A stretch of DNA of 64,000 nucleotides. Source: Anas platyrhynchos (Eukaryota > Chordata > Aves > Anseriformes > Anatidae). Where the stretch lies: assembly GCF_047663525.1 (NCBI RefSeq), contig NC_092591.1, positions 53,483,501 through 53,547,500 on the forward strand, written 5' to 3'. The notes under the pieces were generated by a model, which did not search any database, had not been told where the DNA came from, and saw only the letters and a list, made by a program, of their open reading frames with translations. Positions 33,301 through 44,600 of the stretch are shown piece by piece. Numbering within the stretch: position 1 is the stretch's first letter; each line of letters opens with the position of its first letter. A program made the position numbers and the translations under genes.

Positions 33301-36300
33301 CTTTTCAGGAGAATACATGTAGTGAGTGACTTAGAGACTTTGTTATGGAGATATGGGGTTCAGTCAAAGTTAGCTTTAACAGAGGAGAAGGGAAGTAAGA
33401 GTCTGCTATTTCACAGCACTGGTTGAAATCAAAAATAGTGAAGAAGTCATCACTCAAGAAATGAGACTTTATGGCTGTGTTCTGTCGAGTGGGCACAGAA
33501 GTGTAGAGGGGTGATTTATTACAGACACTTTTGTTGTGTTGTTATGCACCCAAAATAATGTGACTTATCACACATGCAGACTGGTAGTTTATTTCCACAA
33601 ATACAGTTAAGTGCTAAATTGAGAACTCTGGAAGTGAAATAGGCTATCTTGAAGAGATGGAGTATATATGCATGCTGATCGCTGGCCTGGGATCAATTTT
33701 AGAGAAGGAGGAGTATTGCAGCCATGTAAGACAGTTGAAAGAGCTACCTAAGCACATCCAGGAGGCTTATATAAGCCTAAAATGATATTTGAAGGAGGCT
33801 GCATATGTTTTTGAGGCTGCCAGCTGACAAACAATGCTTCTAATGACAATGCTGCCCCAGGCTGTCCTTGCTGTGCCTGATTTCTGACACATGCCAGGAC
33901 AACAGTTTGTGGAACTGCACAATGGGCAGGACCAGGGAATTTATCCAGGTGATGAAAAAAATTTAAACAATACGGAGAATCAAGTCTTAAACCCATGCAG
34001 ATATGAGGAATATGGGTGAGATTTCTGGTAATATGCAGACTGTCAAATGAAAGTTTTGAAGAACTAGGTTACTGAAAAGGTTGATTGAACCTAGAAAGAC
34101 TTCTCTTAGCATCTTTGGCTCACTTTCTCTTCTGGTTGTTCCTTTGGAGTGTGTATGAAGAGCTTGATATTCAGATTTTCAGGTAGAAATCTTGTATTTA
34201 AAAAGTAATTTTAGATATTGTGGGAAAATGCCCACATAATTCAGAATTTAATTCAAGAAGCTTGTAAGAAAAGCATAAGTACATGTATATAGGTGTGCAC
34301 TGAGGACAGGATCACTTCAATATGGTTTTATAGTGTGCGTCGAATATAGAATCATGCTATTTTCATTTGGATGGAAAAGACAATTTTGTAAATAGATCTA
34401 TGAGTTCTTAATAACGTCAGGCAAATGTTATTAACACTAAAAAATCTCTGAACTTAGCTATCACTAGATACATATTTATGTAAGATATTTGTGCACTAAG
34501 GAAGTAATGGCCTGCTCAGTTCCCTTCAGGAGAATTTTTGATATTCTTTTCTCCTTTCATCACAGTGAAATGCTTGATAGATCTGCAAATTTCTTGAAAT
34601 TATAACCACAGCTTCCTTCTTACCTAGGTTATGTGAGCCCTCAACATTCCAGCCATGAGAATCATCTTGATACTTCAGGCTTGCCAGTTATATCACACCT
34701 CTTTTTATAGTCGAGAATTGTCATTTTTTATCCTTGTTCCTCAGACTCCAGCATTAGGAGATGAACAAGCAAAATGTATCTTTAAATTCCTTGACACCTT
34801 ATGTGCGCCATACGCTGAGTTCAAACAATATTTTTTCTACCTTCTTCTTCTGTTGTCAATGTTATGTCTTTTTGGCTGCTTCTCCAGTGAAAAGGATCAG
34901 CATTCATGTCTATCAAGTGCAGCAAAATTGCAGCATGCTGCCCTGTTATCACTGTGCTGTTGGCTGCATCTGCCCTTTACATCATGGAGTCACCGGCATC
35001 CATTGCTCACCTTCTTACAGGAACTCCCATAAGATATCTTCTGCAATTTTCTGTTCCGTTTTGCTACATAAGTTCCTCAGTAGGTGACTTGCTGAGTGTC
35101 TAAAACCCATTTGATGAGTGCTTTCCAGTTGTCTATTCACTTTGTGTTGTAAGTTACTGGTCTGCTACTAGGGTTTCTGGTTTTCTGTGTTTTCCTACTG
35201 CTGACCCTTTTCCCTGTGACCCCTGCCAATTCATTCAAGGGATTTTAGTTGCTACTACTGTAACTAGAATTACACTTCAATCCCAAGAACATATCTTATG
35301 CTGCATTTCTACTGACTTGTACCACATGCACCTCAATATGCCACATTGCCCTGGTGAGAAAGAAAAACCAGTAGAGGCAGCTTCTGCACAGCTGGCAGAA
35401 GCAGAGCAGAGCTCATCTGGATTGACAGGACAATGCTAAGTATATGCCTAACTTATAATACAGCAGTATCTTAGTACTCAATCATTTTTGACCCCAGTGG
35501 TAATGTATGTATTTAGAATAACATTACCATCATCCTGTTGATAAATTACTCATCACTGCTATCATTGCTAGATGATTAAAGGAATGCATTTGTCTGGGCT
35601 GTGTTCAAGATGCGCATTCTCATCTCCTGGAAGTCAGTGGTCCATTCATTCTTCCAGGAGCAGTAAATTGGGTGTTGAGTAATCTGCCCTTTGAAATGTG
35701 TAAAGAAGCTGTTAAGAGAGCACAAAATATGTTTAGCCAGCAGTACCAGCTGGATGTGAGCCCACCCAGGATACTTTGTTCAGCTGACAGCTGCTACCAG
35801 AACCACATGAGAGTTGGTCTCTAACACTCTCATGTCTCATTCTGCTTGTCAGCTTCCCCTTTGCTTTGCTCTGAAGGGAGGTAGAAGGAGAAGGATATAG
35901 CATAGGGACAGAAGCAGCTGCTGGTGTGCAGAGGGCTAGGGAGGATTTGCACCAAGGCATGGATTTAATGTTGTGCCCGCCAGTTTAGAGATGCTATTGG
36001 GGAAAAGAGTCATGCCATAAATTGCATCCTTGTAATAATGAGGAAATGATGTTCTCGTCACTCCACCTGCCAGTCCTCTGCCTCTGAGGAAAACTGTTCC
36101 TTTTGTTTGTTCGCTTCCTTTCATTCTCTCCCTGTCAATTGTGGGGATCAGCCTCGTGCCTGGTACATGGGCACAGGTGAGCTCTGACACCTAGTGAAGA
36201 AGGGGGAGGAGTGGAAAGGGGCCATGTGGGAACCGACTCAAATGTCTTGGTGGGCAAGCCCAGTGCTTACTGCATACAACAGGGAAAGTCCTGGTGCCTG

Positions 36301-36840
36301 CCAGTAGAGGGGTAAGCAGAGATGGAGGCTGGAAAGCAGAACGTGCCAAAATGAAGCAACAACAGCTGTAGCATCCTCTGGGAGAAGCATGACTAGATGC
36401 CTCAGGCACGCTCCAAGATGAGGACACTGGCATCTGTACCTCTCCAAAAGCGGGGCTGTACAGCAGAGGGGAAGACCCTTGGTGTTGGAGAGCCAGAACC
36501 TTTTTTAACCATTCCAATCTTTACATTTTCTTTCTAGAAACCAGCATTTGGTGATTTGAGTGGGCTAACAATAAACATGCTTCACAAAACCCCAAATTTG
36601 CTCCTCAGGATAGAGCAGTAATGCGAATACCCCGCTATTTTGCTGTCAGCAAAAAATCAATGCAGACCTTCAAAGGAACAAGCAGTCGCTCTCTTGTTGT
36701 TAGGTGATGATCTCAGGCAGGGCGAGCTTTCTAGGGAGAGATAAGAGCCTTTGCTGGACCGAATAACACAGCTGCTCTACAGAGGTGCTTTTGGGCTCAC
36801 AAATCTTCTCAGCAGGAGGGCAGAGCTGGACACGATCTCG
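30333..36840. other. Non-coding stretch, no gene seen
   Basis: AT-rich DNA with TA microsatellites at 32441-32464 and 32553-32570 and an A-run at about 31972-31988. No coding exon was recognised. Longer frames (such as 34655-35032) overlap one another in several phases and lack domain features. Confidence 0.45.
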
Positions 36841-36899
36841 CCCCCTGCTCTATCACCCGGTCTCCTTGGCGCCCTTACGGCTGCCCTGAGGGAGGGCCC

Positions 36900-36971
36900 G
36901 GTACCACAGGGGGGGTCCGGCGGTACCACAGGGGGCCGGTCGGTACCACAGGGGGCCGGTCGGTGCCACAC
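36900..36971. repeat. ~20-bp tandem repeat in the CpG island
   Basis: Four units starting at 36900, 36922, 36942 and 36962, each based on GGTACCACAGGGGGCCGGTC. The last is diverged. Confidence 0.9.
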
Positions 36972-37273
36972 GGCTGCCCTCGCCCCCAGCCTGTCCTCCC
37001 CGGCCGCTCCCCCCTCTCCCTGCGCTGCCGCAGGCTGCTCCTCGAGCCCCCGGCCCCGTTTGCCGCCGCCTCTCCCCGGGGCAGGTACCGCCGCCCCCCG
37101 CCATTTCCCTGCCCGCCCCCGGGCCCTCCTCCTCCCGTCCCCGATTCGGCGCCGCAGCCGCGGGGCCCCGAGCCCCCTCCTCTCCTCCTCTCCTCTCCTC
37201 TGCTCTCCCCGCCGCCTCCCCGCGGCTGCCGAGCTGTCAGTGCGCAGGCAGCGCCGCGGCCCCGCGCCGAGCC

Positions 37274-37325
37274 CCAACGGCCGCCAACCGCCGCCAACGG
37301 CCGCCAACGGCCGCCAACCGCCGCC
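37274..37325. repeat. 10-bp CCAACGGCCG tandem repeat
   Basis: Five units alternating CCAACGGCCG and CCAACCGCCG, just upstream of the candidate splice donor. Confidence 0.85.
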
Positions 37326-37374
37326 GCGGGGCGGCAGCAGGTAGGGAGCCCGAACAGCCGCACCTGACAGGAAC

Positions 37375-37394
37375 GGGGCTGGGGCTGGGGTGGG
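37375..37394 (+). other. G-quadruplex motif
   Basis: GGGGCTGGGGCTGGGGTGGG has four G-runs with 1-2 nt loops, 35 bp downstream of the candidate donor. This sequence class forms stable quadruplexes in vitro; use in vivo is unknown. Confidence 0.7.
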
Positions 37395-37702
37395 ATGGTG
37401 GCCGGTGCCCGCGGGTCTTTTTTTGTTTGTTTGTTTTTCTCATTTCTGCTCTGAAATGTGGAGAGTGAGGAGGCAAGGGCAGGACGGTTTGGCCCAGCTC
37501 GGAGCCCAGCTTGGTCAGCTTCCCACTGGGAAGGGCGTCCTGGAGGGTTTGTGGGGTGGGAGGCAGCAGCAGGCTGGCACGGGGCTCTGCGTTAGCCTCC
37601 TGTGGGAGCCGAGCCCCCGGGGTTCTCCCGAGGCTGCGGGTTCTGTAAGGTGCCCGGAGCAACCCGCTCCAGCGGGAGGTGTCCCTGCCCACAGCATGGG
37701 GC

Positions 37703-37754
37703 AGGATTTGGGTGATCTTTAAGGTCCCTTCCAACCCACCCTGTGACTCTATGA
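37703..37754 (+). mobile_element. CR1 LINE 3' tail fragment
   Basis: GGTGATCTTTAAGGTCCCTT followed by CCAACCCACCCTGTGACTCT is a short plus-strand CR1 3' end, about 360 bp downstream of the CpG island. Confidence 0.8.
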
Positions 37755-40700
37755 ACACGCAGCATTGTGTCAGGTCATCTAGCTCAGTCCTTCTCTGTGT
37801 GCTTGGCAAAAGGACTGCCGTCTCCTTAACCTGCTCCTCAGAAGCTCCTAGGGAAATGGGTCAGCGTCCCCAGCTGATGCACCTCTCAGACACTCGGTGA
37901 GTTCCCGCACCGCCAGCTGGCTAGCAGGCAGCACTGTGACCCTTCGGTTTATGCACATACTGAATGAGCCTGGCTTCAATTATTCATTCTGATGCTACTG
38001 TAACCTTCTACGGCTTCTCTTCTCCAGGGAGGTGATGTGTAACAAGACTTTGAAATACTTTGCCATTGAGTCTGTGATCCTGTCTAGGCACATAGCAGCT
38101 GTTTGCTCACGTAGCCATTCTTAAGGGTTAATTTATAGCAGCAAAATGCATGTCAAGGAAGAGTGAGGATTCACAGTAGAGCAATATTACCCTCTACATC
38201 CCTTCTGTTCCCCTCTAAAAAGCTGTGATAAAGCTGAGAGCAGAGTACTGAACAGTTAGTGGATGAGGCTCTACAAATGAGTCTTGTATTTTCTGTCTGG
38301 AAGAATTAATGCCACAAAAGTACATTTGGTTTCTAAAATGTAGAACCTACAGCTTCAACACGGTATTGGTTTAAATCTGATAATTTGTCAATGTGGTAGA
38401 CAGTTGCTATTTTGCAGATGAAGAAACAGGTGCAGACATGAAATACATTGGAAACAGATTTGGCGGCAAAACTTGGAATCCTATTTGTTGTTATTTATGT
38501 TTTACTAGTCTGATCAGCTGTCCATTGCGCTGTCTTCTCCATAGAGTACTCATTGATAAACTGAGAACCATTCATATTTTCCAAATACAGGAGGCTGGGT
38601 AGACCCACAAAAGCCAGCAGCTAACTTACTTAAGTATAACTCTGACTGTAGTCAAGCAGCTTTTATATTCTCTATTTTAATAGCAGCCATATTTCCAAAC
38701 AGCGGCAAAGCCGTTTTGTTGATCTCTGGTTGTTGGAATTCTCACCCGTGCATCAGACACTAATCCAGATGGAAACAGACAGAGAAATGCCTGAGGTGTA
38801 AAGAGCCATAATAGTTCAACCTCCTGTGCATAACACCCAATAGTATGAGGACCAGGAGAAGAAGATGCTAGTGTGAATGCAAAAATGAGCGTGTACTGAG
38901 TTTCCAAGTGATCGCTGTCATTCTGCCAAAATTTCACTTTCTTATGGTTAGTTGTAGGCAGAGAGCATTGAAATAAACTAATCTGATAGCAATGGTAGGT
39001 TTCTAAGATGGGAAGTACCTCTGAGAAGATAATATTCTCAGCTGAGGAACATCTCTCCTCAAGAGATGCTCATATCTACATTGACTCTTAAGGCATGAGA
39101 TTAGAGCAATTGACTTAAAAACACTAGTCTGAAAAATGCTGAAGTCTAAGGCTTTGTTACCAACACCTGAAGTCAGATGTTAGGATTTGGTTGGTTTTAC
39201 CCTTGAACTCTCCCATTCACTCATTCTTTTCCACTGCCCGAAGTATGAAGTGTACATTCTACTCGAAAGGTGCATAATTAAGGAGAATGAAGTTCAACTT
39301 GCATTAGAATTACAGCTTACTGACTAGTCTGTAGGGGTGAGCATCTTTGTACTGTCTTGGAATACACATCAAGGCTTGGCAATTTGACAGTTTGTCATAC
39401 TTTATCAAAAAAATCTGCCTGACTGACTCCAGTTTTCACCCAGAGGAGATGAAAAGCTTCAGTTCTTAATTCCTGATTGACACTCATAGATTTGGTACAG
39501 ATCCCAGCTTATCCAAGTGCAGGTAAATTATGACTTCATTCTTCATTTCAGCATTCCCAAACCTTTACTTTTGCCAGGAAAGGAAATTTGCCTGATGGTC
39601 AAATGAGGTAAGTCAATAATGTGCGACTGCTGTGCTGCTGACTCTCTCGTCAATCACTTTTCTTCCCGAGTGCTTTCTTGTTCCTGTAAAGCCTCTCTAG
39701 ATGTATACATCCTCAAGACAGGTTAGAGAACAAAGGAGGAATTCCTGCTGCATCTAATCAAAGGTCTGAGGTTTCCAGCAGCGGTAACCCAGTCAGAATC
39801 AGGAACTGATCACAGAGCAGAGCAGTCAGAGACTACTCCTGAGGCTGTTGGTTGATTACTAGGGCTCCAATGGGAAACAGTACAGGTTCATAAAGTCTTA
39901 TTTCTCCTTCTCCACCCCACAGCTGTTTAATCTATTCTGTGTGTATTTTCTGCTGTGTCAGAGACTCAGCCACAGTGCCAGCAAAACTGTCCATATGGGG
40001 TTAAAGAATCTGGGGAGACCATGGAAGTGATCCCTGGAATGGGAGCTAGATAACAAATTCAAGCCACTGTTGTCAGAAGGAACACTAGATCATCTTTATT
40101 CCCATGTACACAATGGCTTACCATCTATCATGTGTCTGTTTGTGACTGCTGTGACTGGTGTTGAGCTCTGAGGAAGGAACTTGCAGTCCTTTGGTCACGG
40201 GCAGATGCAAAGAAAATGTTTAGCCCATCAAAATCTACCAGATGTCTTAGTGCATCCCTTCCAATATGCAGCACATGCTGCTAGTGTACCTCAAAGTGAA
40301 TGCAGTAAATGATGACATTTTGAATATATCCCTAAGTCTGCAAAGAGAGATGGCTGCATCTTTCCTATTCATGCTTTCAGTATTCCAGCAGATTCTGACA
40401 GAATGGGCTTTGGTTCATTTCACACATTAAAGGATTTTTTTGTTGTTGCATAAGTGAGAGATTTAATTCGTTTTAAAGTAAAAAGTGAAATTCTTGATCA
40501 TGGCTGTACATTTAATATTTGCTTTGATGGGGTACAGAGCATAGCAGGTAAAGGGGGCTATAAATTGGGTTAAAAAGATTTTCTAAACAGGAAGATATTC
40601 TTTAAATAACATTAAAAGATACAGAGCTCATAATCTGCATGCTTTTTGTCTGTACAAATCCTTCAGAGAGGCCACAAGCTGCTTAAAACTGATACGATAG

Positions 40701-40849
40701 CTGTGTTGGTGGGTCCTGGATCTGCTTCTGTTCAGTGTTTTCTTAGGTTTCCTGGATGCGAATAAAAAGAGTGGGTGTATGACATTTCCGAAGGACAGGA
40801 AACTGTGAGACTTGAAGTGCTTTTGGTGGGAAAGATCAGAATTCAAACT
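37755..40849. other. Non-coding stretch, no gene seen
   Basis: No exon, RNA gene or named repeat was recognised. If C1QTNF4 starts at the CpG island this is its first intron. Confidence 0.4.
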
Positions 40850-41600
40850 TATTCCAACAAATTGGAAGGACTGAGGAGAAAAAGACCTGGATGAAATTTG
40901 GTAGGAATAACTGCAAGGTGCTACACTAAGGCAGGAATAATCAACTGTATAAGCACAAGAGAGAAGCAAATGACTAGGTTGCAACTCTGCAGAAAAGAAC
41001 CTGTGTTGTGACAGATCACAAGCTGAACATGAGTCAATGTCATGCTGTTGCCAAAGAAGGCAAACATCTTGCTAGGATATATAAAAGACATATAGCCTGG
41101 AGAACGTATGAAGCAATCCTCCTGCTCTGTTCAGCATTGCTTATAGCGCAGTTTGGAGGCTTTGTGAAGTTTTGATTATTACACTTTGAGACAGGTGTGA
41201 TTGAACTGGATAGAGTCCAGAGAAGGGGAGCAGAACTCTTCAGAGGTCTGGAAAGCATGACATGCTTTGACAAAGAAGATTTGAAAAAATTTAAATTACT
41301 TAGCCCAAAGACCAGCAAGCTGTCAGAGGAATACTACAGACTTCAGATACAAAATAGAGGAGGGAATGATCTTCTCTTTTGGCCTGTGGTGGGTTGAATA
41401 GAAAGCAAGAAATAGCAGAAAGATTGTTCTAGACTGTAAGAATAATTTTCTAGGACCAAGGATAATAAAACTGCTGAATATTTGGTCTGGGGAGGTTGTT
41501 CCATCATTTTAAGAACAAGTTAGATAATTATCTCTGTAGGATGAAATTAGGCTAGATCCTATCTTGGGAAAGTTCTTTGCACTATATGACTTCTTCAGTT
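40850..41600 (+). mobile_element. Old, degraded CR1 LINE (ORF2 C-terminal part and 3' region)
   Basis: In plus orientation the DNA follows the ancestral CR1 consensus shared by birds and reptiles. It runs from TGCAAGGTGCTACACTAAGG and AGATCACAAGCTGAACATGA through GAGTCCAGAGAAGGGGAGCA (the VQRRA-like block). A region matching the end of ORF2 and the GGTTGTTCCATCATTTTAAG stretch follow, then a diverged 3' tail near 41.55 kb. Many stops and indels break the frame, so this is a relic much older than the copies in the array or at 51.2 kb. Boundaries are approximate. Confidence 0.8.
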
Positions 41601-44600
41601 CGCTTTGAGACCTTTTCTAACATTTTATGAAGGCAAGATGCTCTTTTAATGTAAATGAAATAAAAATTAGTTGTCTAGCTGTCCTGTACTAAGGTGTGTA
41701 TAATACCCAAGGGTAACGCAGCCCCTGGATTATGGTGCAGCTCTTTCTGAAAAGAGCCTGAAAGAAAAGTAAGAGTTTAAAGAGTTTACTAGATGATGGT
41801 TAAAAAAGCTCTTTTTGGAGAAGGCATAGGGAACAGGGCATTCTGATTTCACTGAAACAGATGCTTAACTAAGTCTGTGAATGCTGAAAACAATGATATG
41901 GAAGAAGAAAAACCAATGAGGATAAGCAGTTACCAAAATGATCTGAACTGAAAATAAAAGCTCTTCTAATATTATACTCCTTGAATGAAAGACCATAATC
42001 CAAAGTGCTTGGGTTTTTTTTAGAGATAAAATGAAATAAAATAAAGCTTAGTTCTGCAGGTGATCTTTTTAGACATTTCTCCGGGGAGAGAAAATCTAGG
42101 TCCTGTAGTACTCATGGTTTAACATATATTGTTTAATATAAATGGAACAGATGGTCCCCCGTGCACGATGAAAAATACTGAATCTGTGAGCAGACAGGTA
42201 GAAAGAAAGAAGAGAGCAATGATCATCTCTTTTGGGTACTGTCGTGAGGAGCTGCACATAAGATCCTGAACAGAACTTGTTTTGAGTCCAAAGAATTTTT
42301 TAAACCTCTAAGGGGAGAAGGATTTTTCTTTTCCTTACACGTCTCCACTCAGACAAAAAGAAAAGCTCTGAGGAATTAAAGCCATACTGGGAGGAGTGGA
42401 AGAAATTTTTAGACCAACCAGGCAATACGGAATCCTTTCTACAAAAACAGGTACCCTGGGACTGAAAGGCTGCAAAGCAGTGCTGGAAAGAATCTGTGCT
42501 GAATGAACAGGACAAGGCAAAAATGAACAATTAAGCTGGGCTTTTTAGAAAGCTATTTTCACAGAGCTGTTGCTCAGTGAACTGTAGCATGTTAGCATTA
42601 GAATCTGATGTAGTTTAAACACTCTTACACTGGAATTACCCATGAATTGTTTGAAATCTTCATGTTTTGATTTACTTTGGGCCACACATGCACAAACTAT
42701 GACATTCTATTGCCCGTCTCCCTCCATCTTTCATTGCCACTTGAAAACTTTGGGAAAGCTATTGATTTACTCAGAAAGCTGGTCACTTGGTGCCCCAGAT
42801 ATTTCCAGGTAAATTTGCACCCCCTCCACCCAAGGACTGACCAGTGATTCATGCTAGCTCCTATTGCTTTGCCTGAGTTTATTTGATCCTTCCTCCACCC
42901 TTCCCTTTGCTTTCTTTACTTTTCATATGAGTAAAACTGATTTCCCAATCCAGTCCTTGTCTGGGAGACAGAAGGGGTATCCAAAAGAAGGCTTACATTG
43001 ACCTGATGCTAAAGCAGGTTCAGCTTTGAAACAACGTGGTTCTGGAAGGAAATGAAGCAAAGGATAGCTAATGTAAAAAATCTTGGTTTTACTAGTAGGA
43101 GGAGGCAACAATGCAGAAGGGTTGTTCTCTGTGAAACCTGGGAGGAAATCTGAGAGGATGGGCAGAATACGACTGGACATGCTGGAGGGGGTAATCCGCT
43201 GTTGGAAGCTGTTGATAATTGTCATGAAAAGGGAGAGTTTGGGACAGAAGCAGCTAGAAGGAAGACAGGAAACTGAAAGAATTTGACTAGAAGGAGCACT
43301 GGCTTGAAATAAGCACTGAATACGAACATTTGCTTACAGGCCACATGGCTGAAATTTCCCAGTGTGCTTGTGAAGAAATTGTGTAGGCTATTGCAAATGG
43401 CACTTCAGCATGCACCACATGTTTAATGCAAAATAACAGGATCCAAGCCTGCTTTAAATAAAGCATCTGCGTAGCAGTGTTCAGAGCAGCCATACCCTTC
43501 ACATTAATTCATCTTTTTTCTCTTATATTTTGCCTAGTTACAGTCTTAAAGTAAGGTAAATCCTTCCCGGTGTGTTGCTGCAGACATTTCAGCAAAATTC
43601 TCTTTCTACAAGCGAAAATCAGAGGCAGCAGCTTCAAGCTGGCAAGGGCAATTTTGCCTAAGAAGAAGCTGTCTGGTCACGCAGATGAGACTGGAATCTG
43701 TGAACATTTGACAGGCTCTGAGCGCTTTCTCTGTGTGAATGAGGAACTGATGAGTGAACAGCAGTGTCCAGCAGCGCTTTTTGATGGTAATGCCAAAGCC
43801 TTTTACCAGCAGCTTCCCAGTGCAGATGGACTTTTACAGAAACAGCCACATAAACATTTCTACTGCCATTAAGAGGGAATGGGCCCTTTTTAAATACTGG
43901 AAACAATGCAAAGACAGAAAGCAGGTATGGGAAAGCTTTGTAAAATCATGTGTGTGAAATTATGTAAGGATATTGCTCTGAAAATGCTTCTCTCTGTTCT
44001 TCCATCCAAGGCAGTACACTATGCCTTGTGGCCAGCAGCACTTCTGTGTCATATGTTCACAGAAAAATCCAATTTCAGAAACACATTTGTGAAAACTTGA
44101 ATTGTACAGGGTTTAGTGGGGGAAATTCATAGCTTCTTGTTAAAGAAGATGACAAACTGGTTAGATCTCTGGATGGAAATGTGCTCAGAGTTTTAAAAGT
44201 GGAAGCAACAACATGTGTTTTCCTGAAGATATCAGGGATGAATTCACAGCCCTGACTGTCTTATTTGCACCAGCTATAGCCTCCCGAGAAATAGCTTTTT
44301 GTAAAATGGATAAAAAAACAGATAGGGCTCAGGTTCCAGCTATCTATAGGCTTTCCACAGAGAGCTGTCATTGCAAGAGATTTGTTGGGAAAGACCACTG
44401 GAAGTGAGGAACTGCACATTGCAGATTTTGAAGGGTCACTGTGAACAAACATGACTAACTTTCCTAACTTGCTTTGCTACTTTTTACTGTGTGTCTGTGG
44501 ACGTAAAAGAAAGAATGCTACCAGACCCAGAATTTGATAAACCTGATTCATCTCAAGCAACAAATACTAAGGTGCATTATGTAGACTGCAGGACTTCATT

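Larger units (their letters stand above)
36850..37400 (+). promoter_or_regulatory. CpG island; candidate promoter and non-coding first exon, possibly of C1QTNF4
   Basis: A sharply bounded GC-rich, CpG-dense block in otherwise AT-rich DNA. On the plus strand it ends with a good splice donor, CGGCAGCAG|GTAGGG (exon end 37340), and no ATG lies in the 100 bp before it, as expected for a 5'UTR exon. The next recognised plus-strand acceptor is that of the C1QTNF4 coding exon at 53585, which would give a ~16.2-kb intron. The link is inference: an intermediate exon, a lncRNA, or minus-strand or bidirectional use are all possible. A sequence like TGCGCAGGCA (about 37239) resembles an NRF1 site. Confidence 0.55.

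Noticed and set aside
36751..37809. Several long Pro/Arg/Gly-rich frames on both strands in the CpG island
   Set aside because: They overlap in most phases and reflect GC-rich sequence poor in stops. None has a domain or a good ATG context.
43570..43872. 100-codon plus-strand frame with mixed composition
   Set aside because: No recognisable domain or splice context, and frames of similar length overlap it on the other strand.
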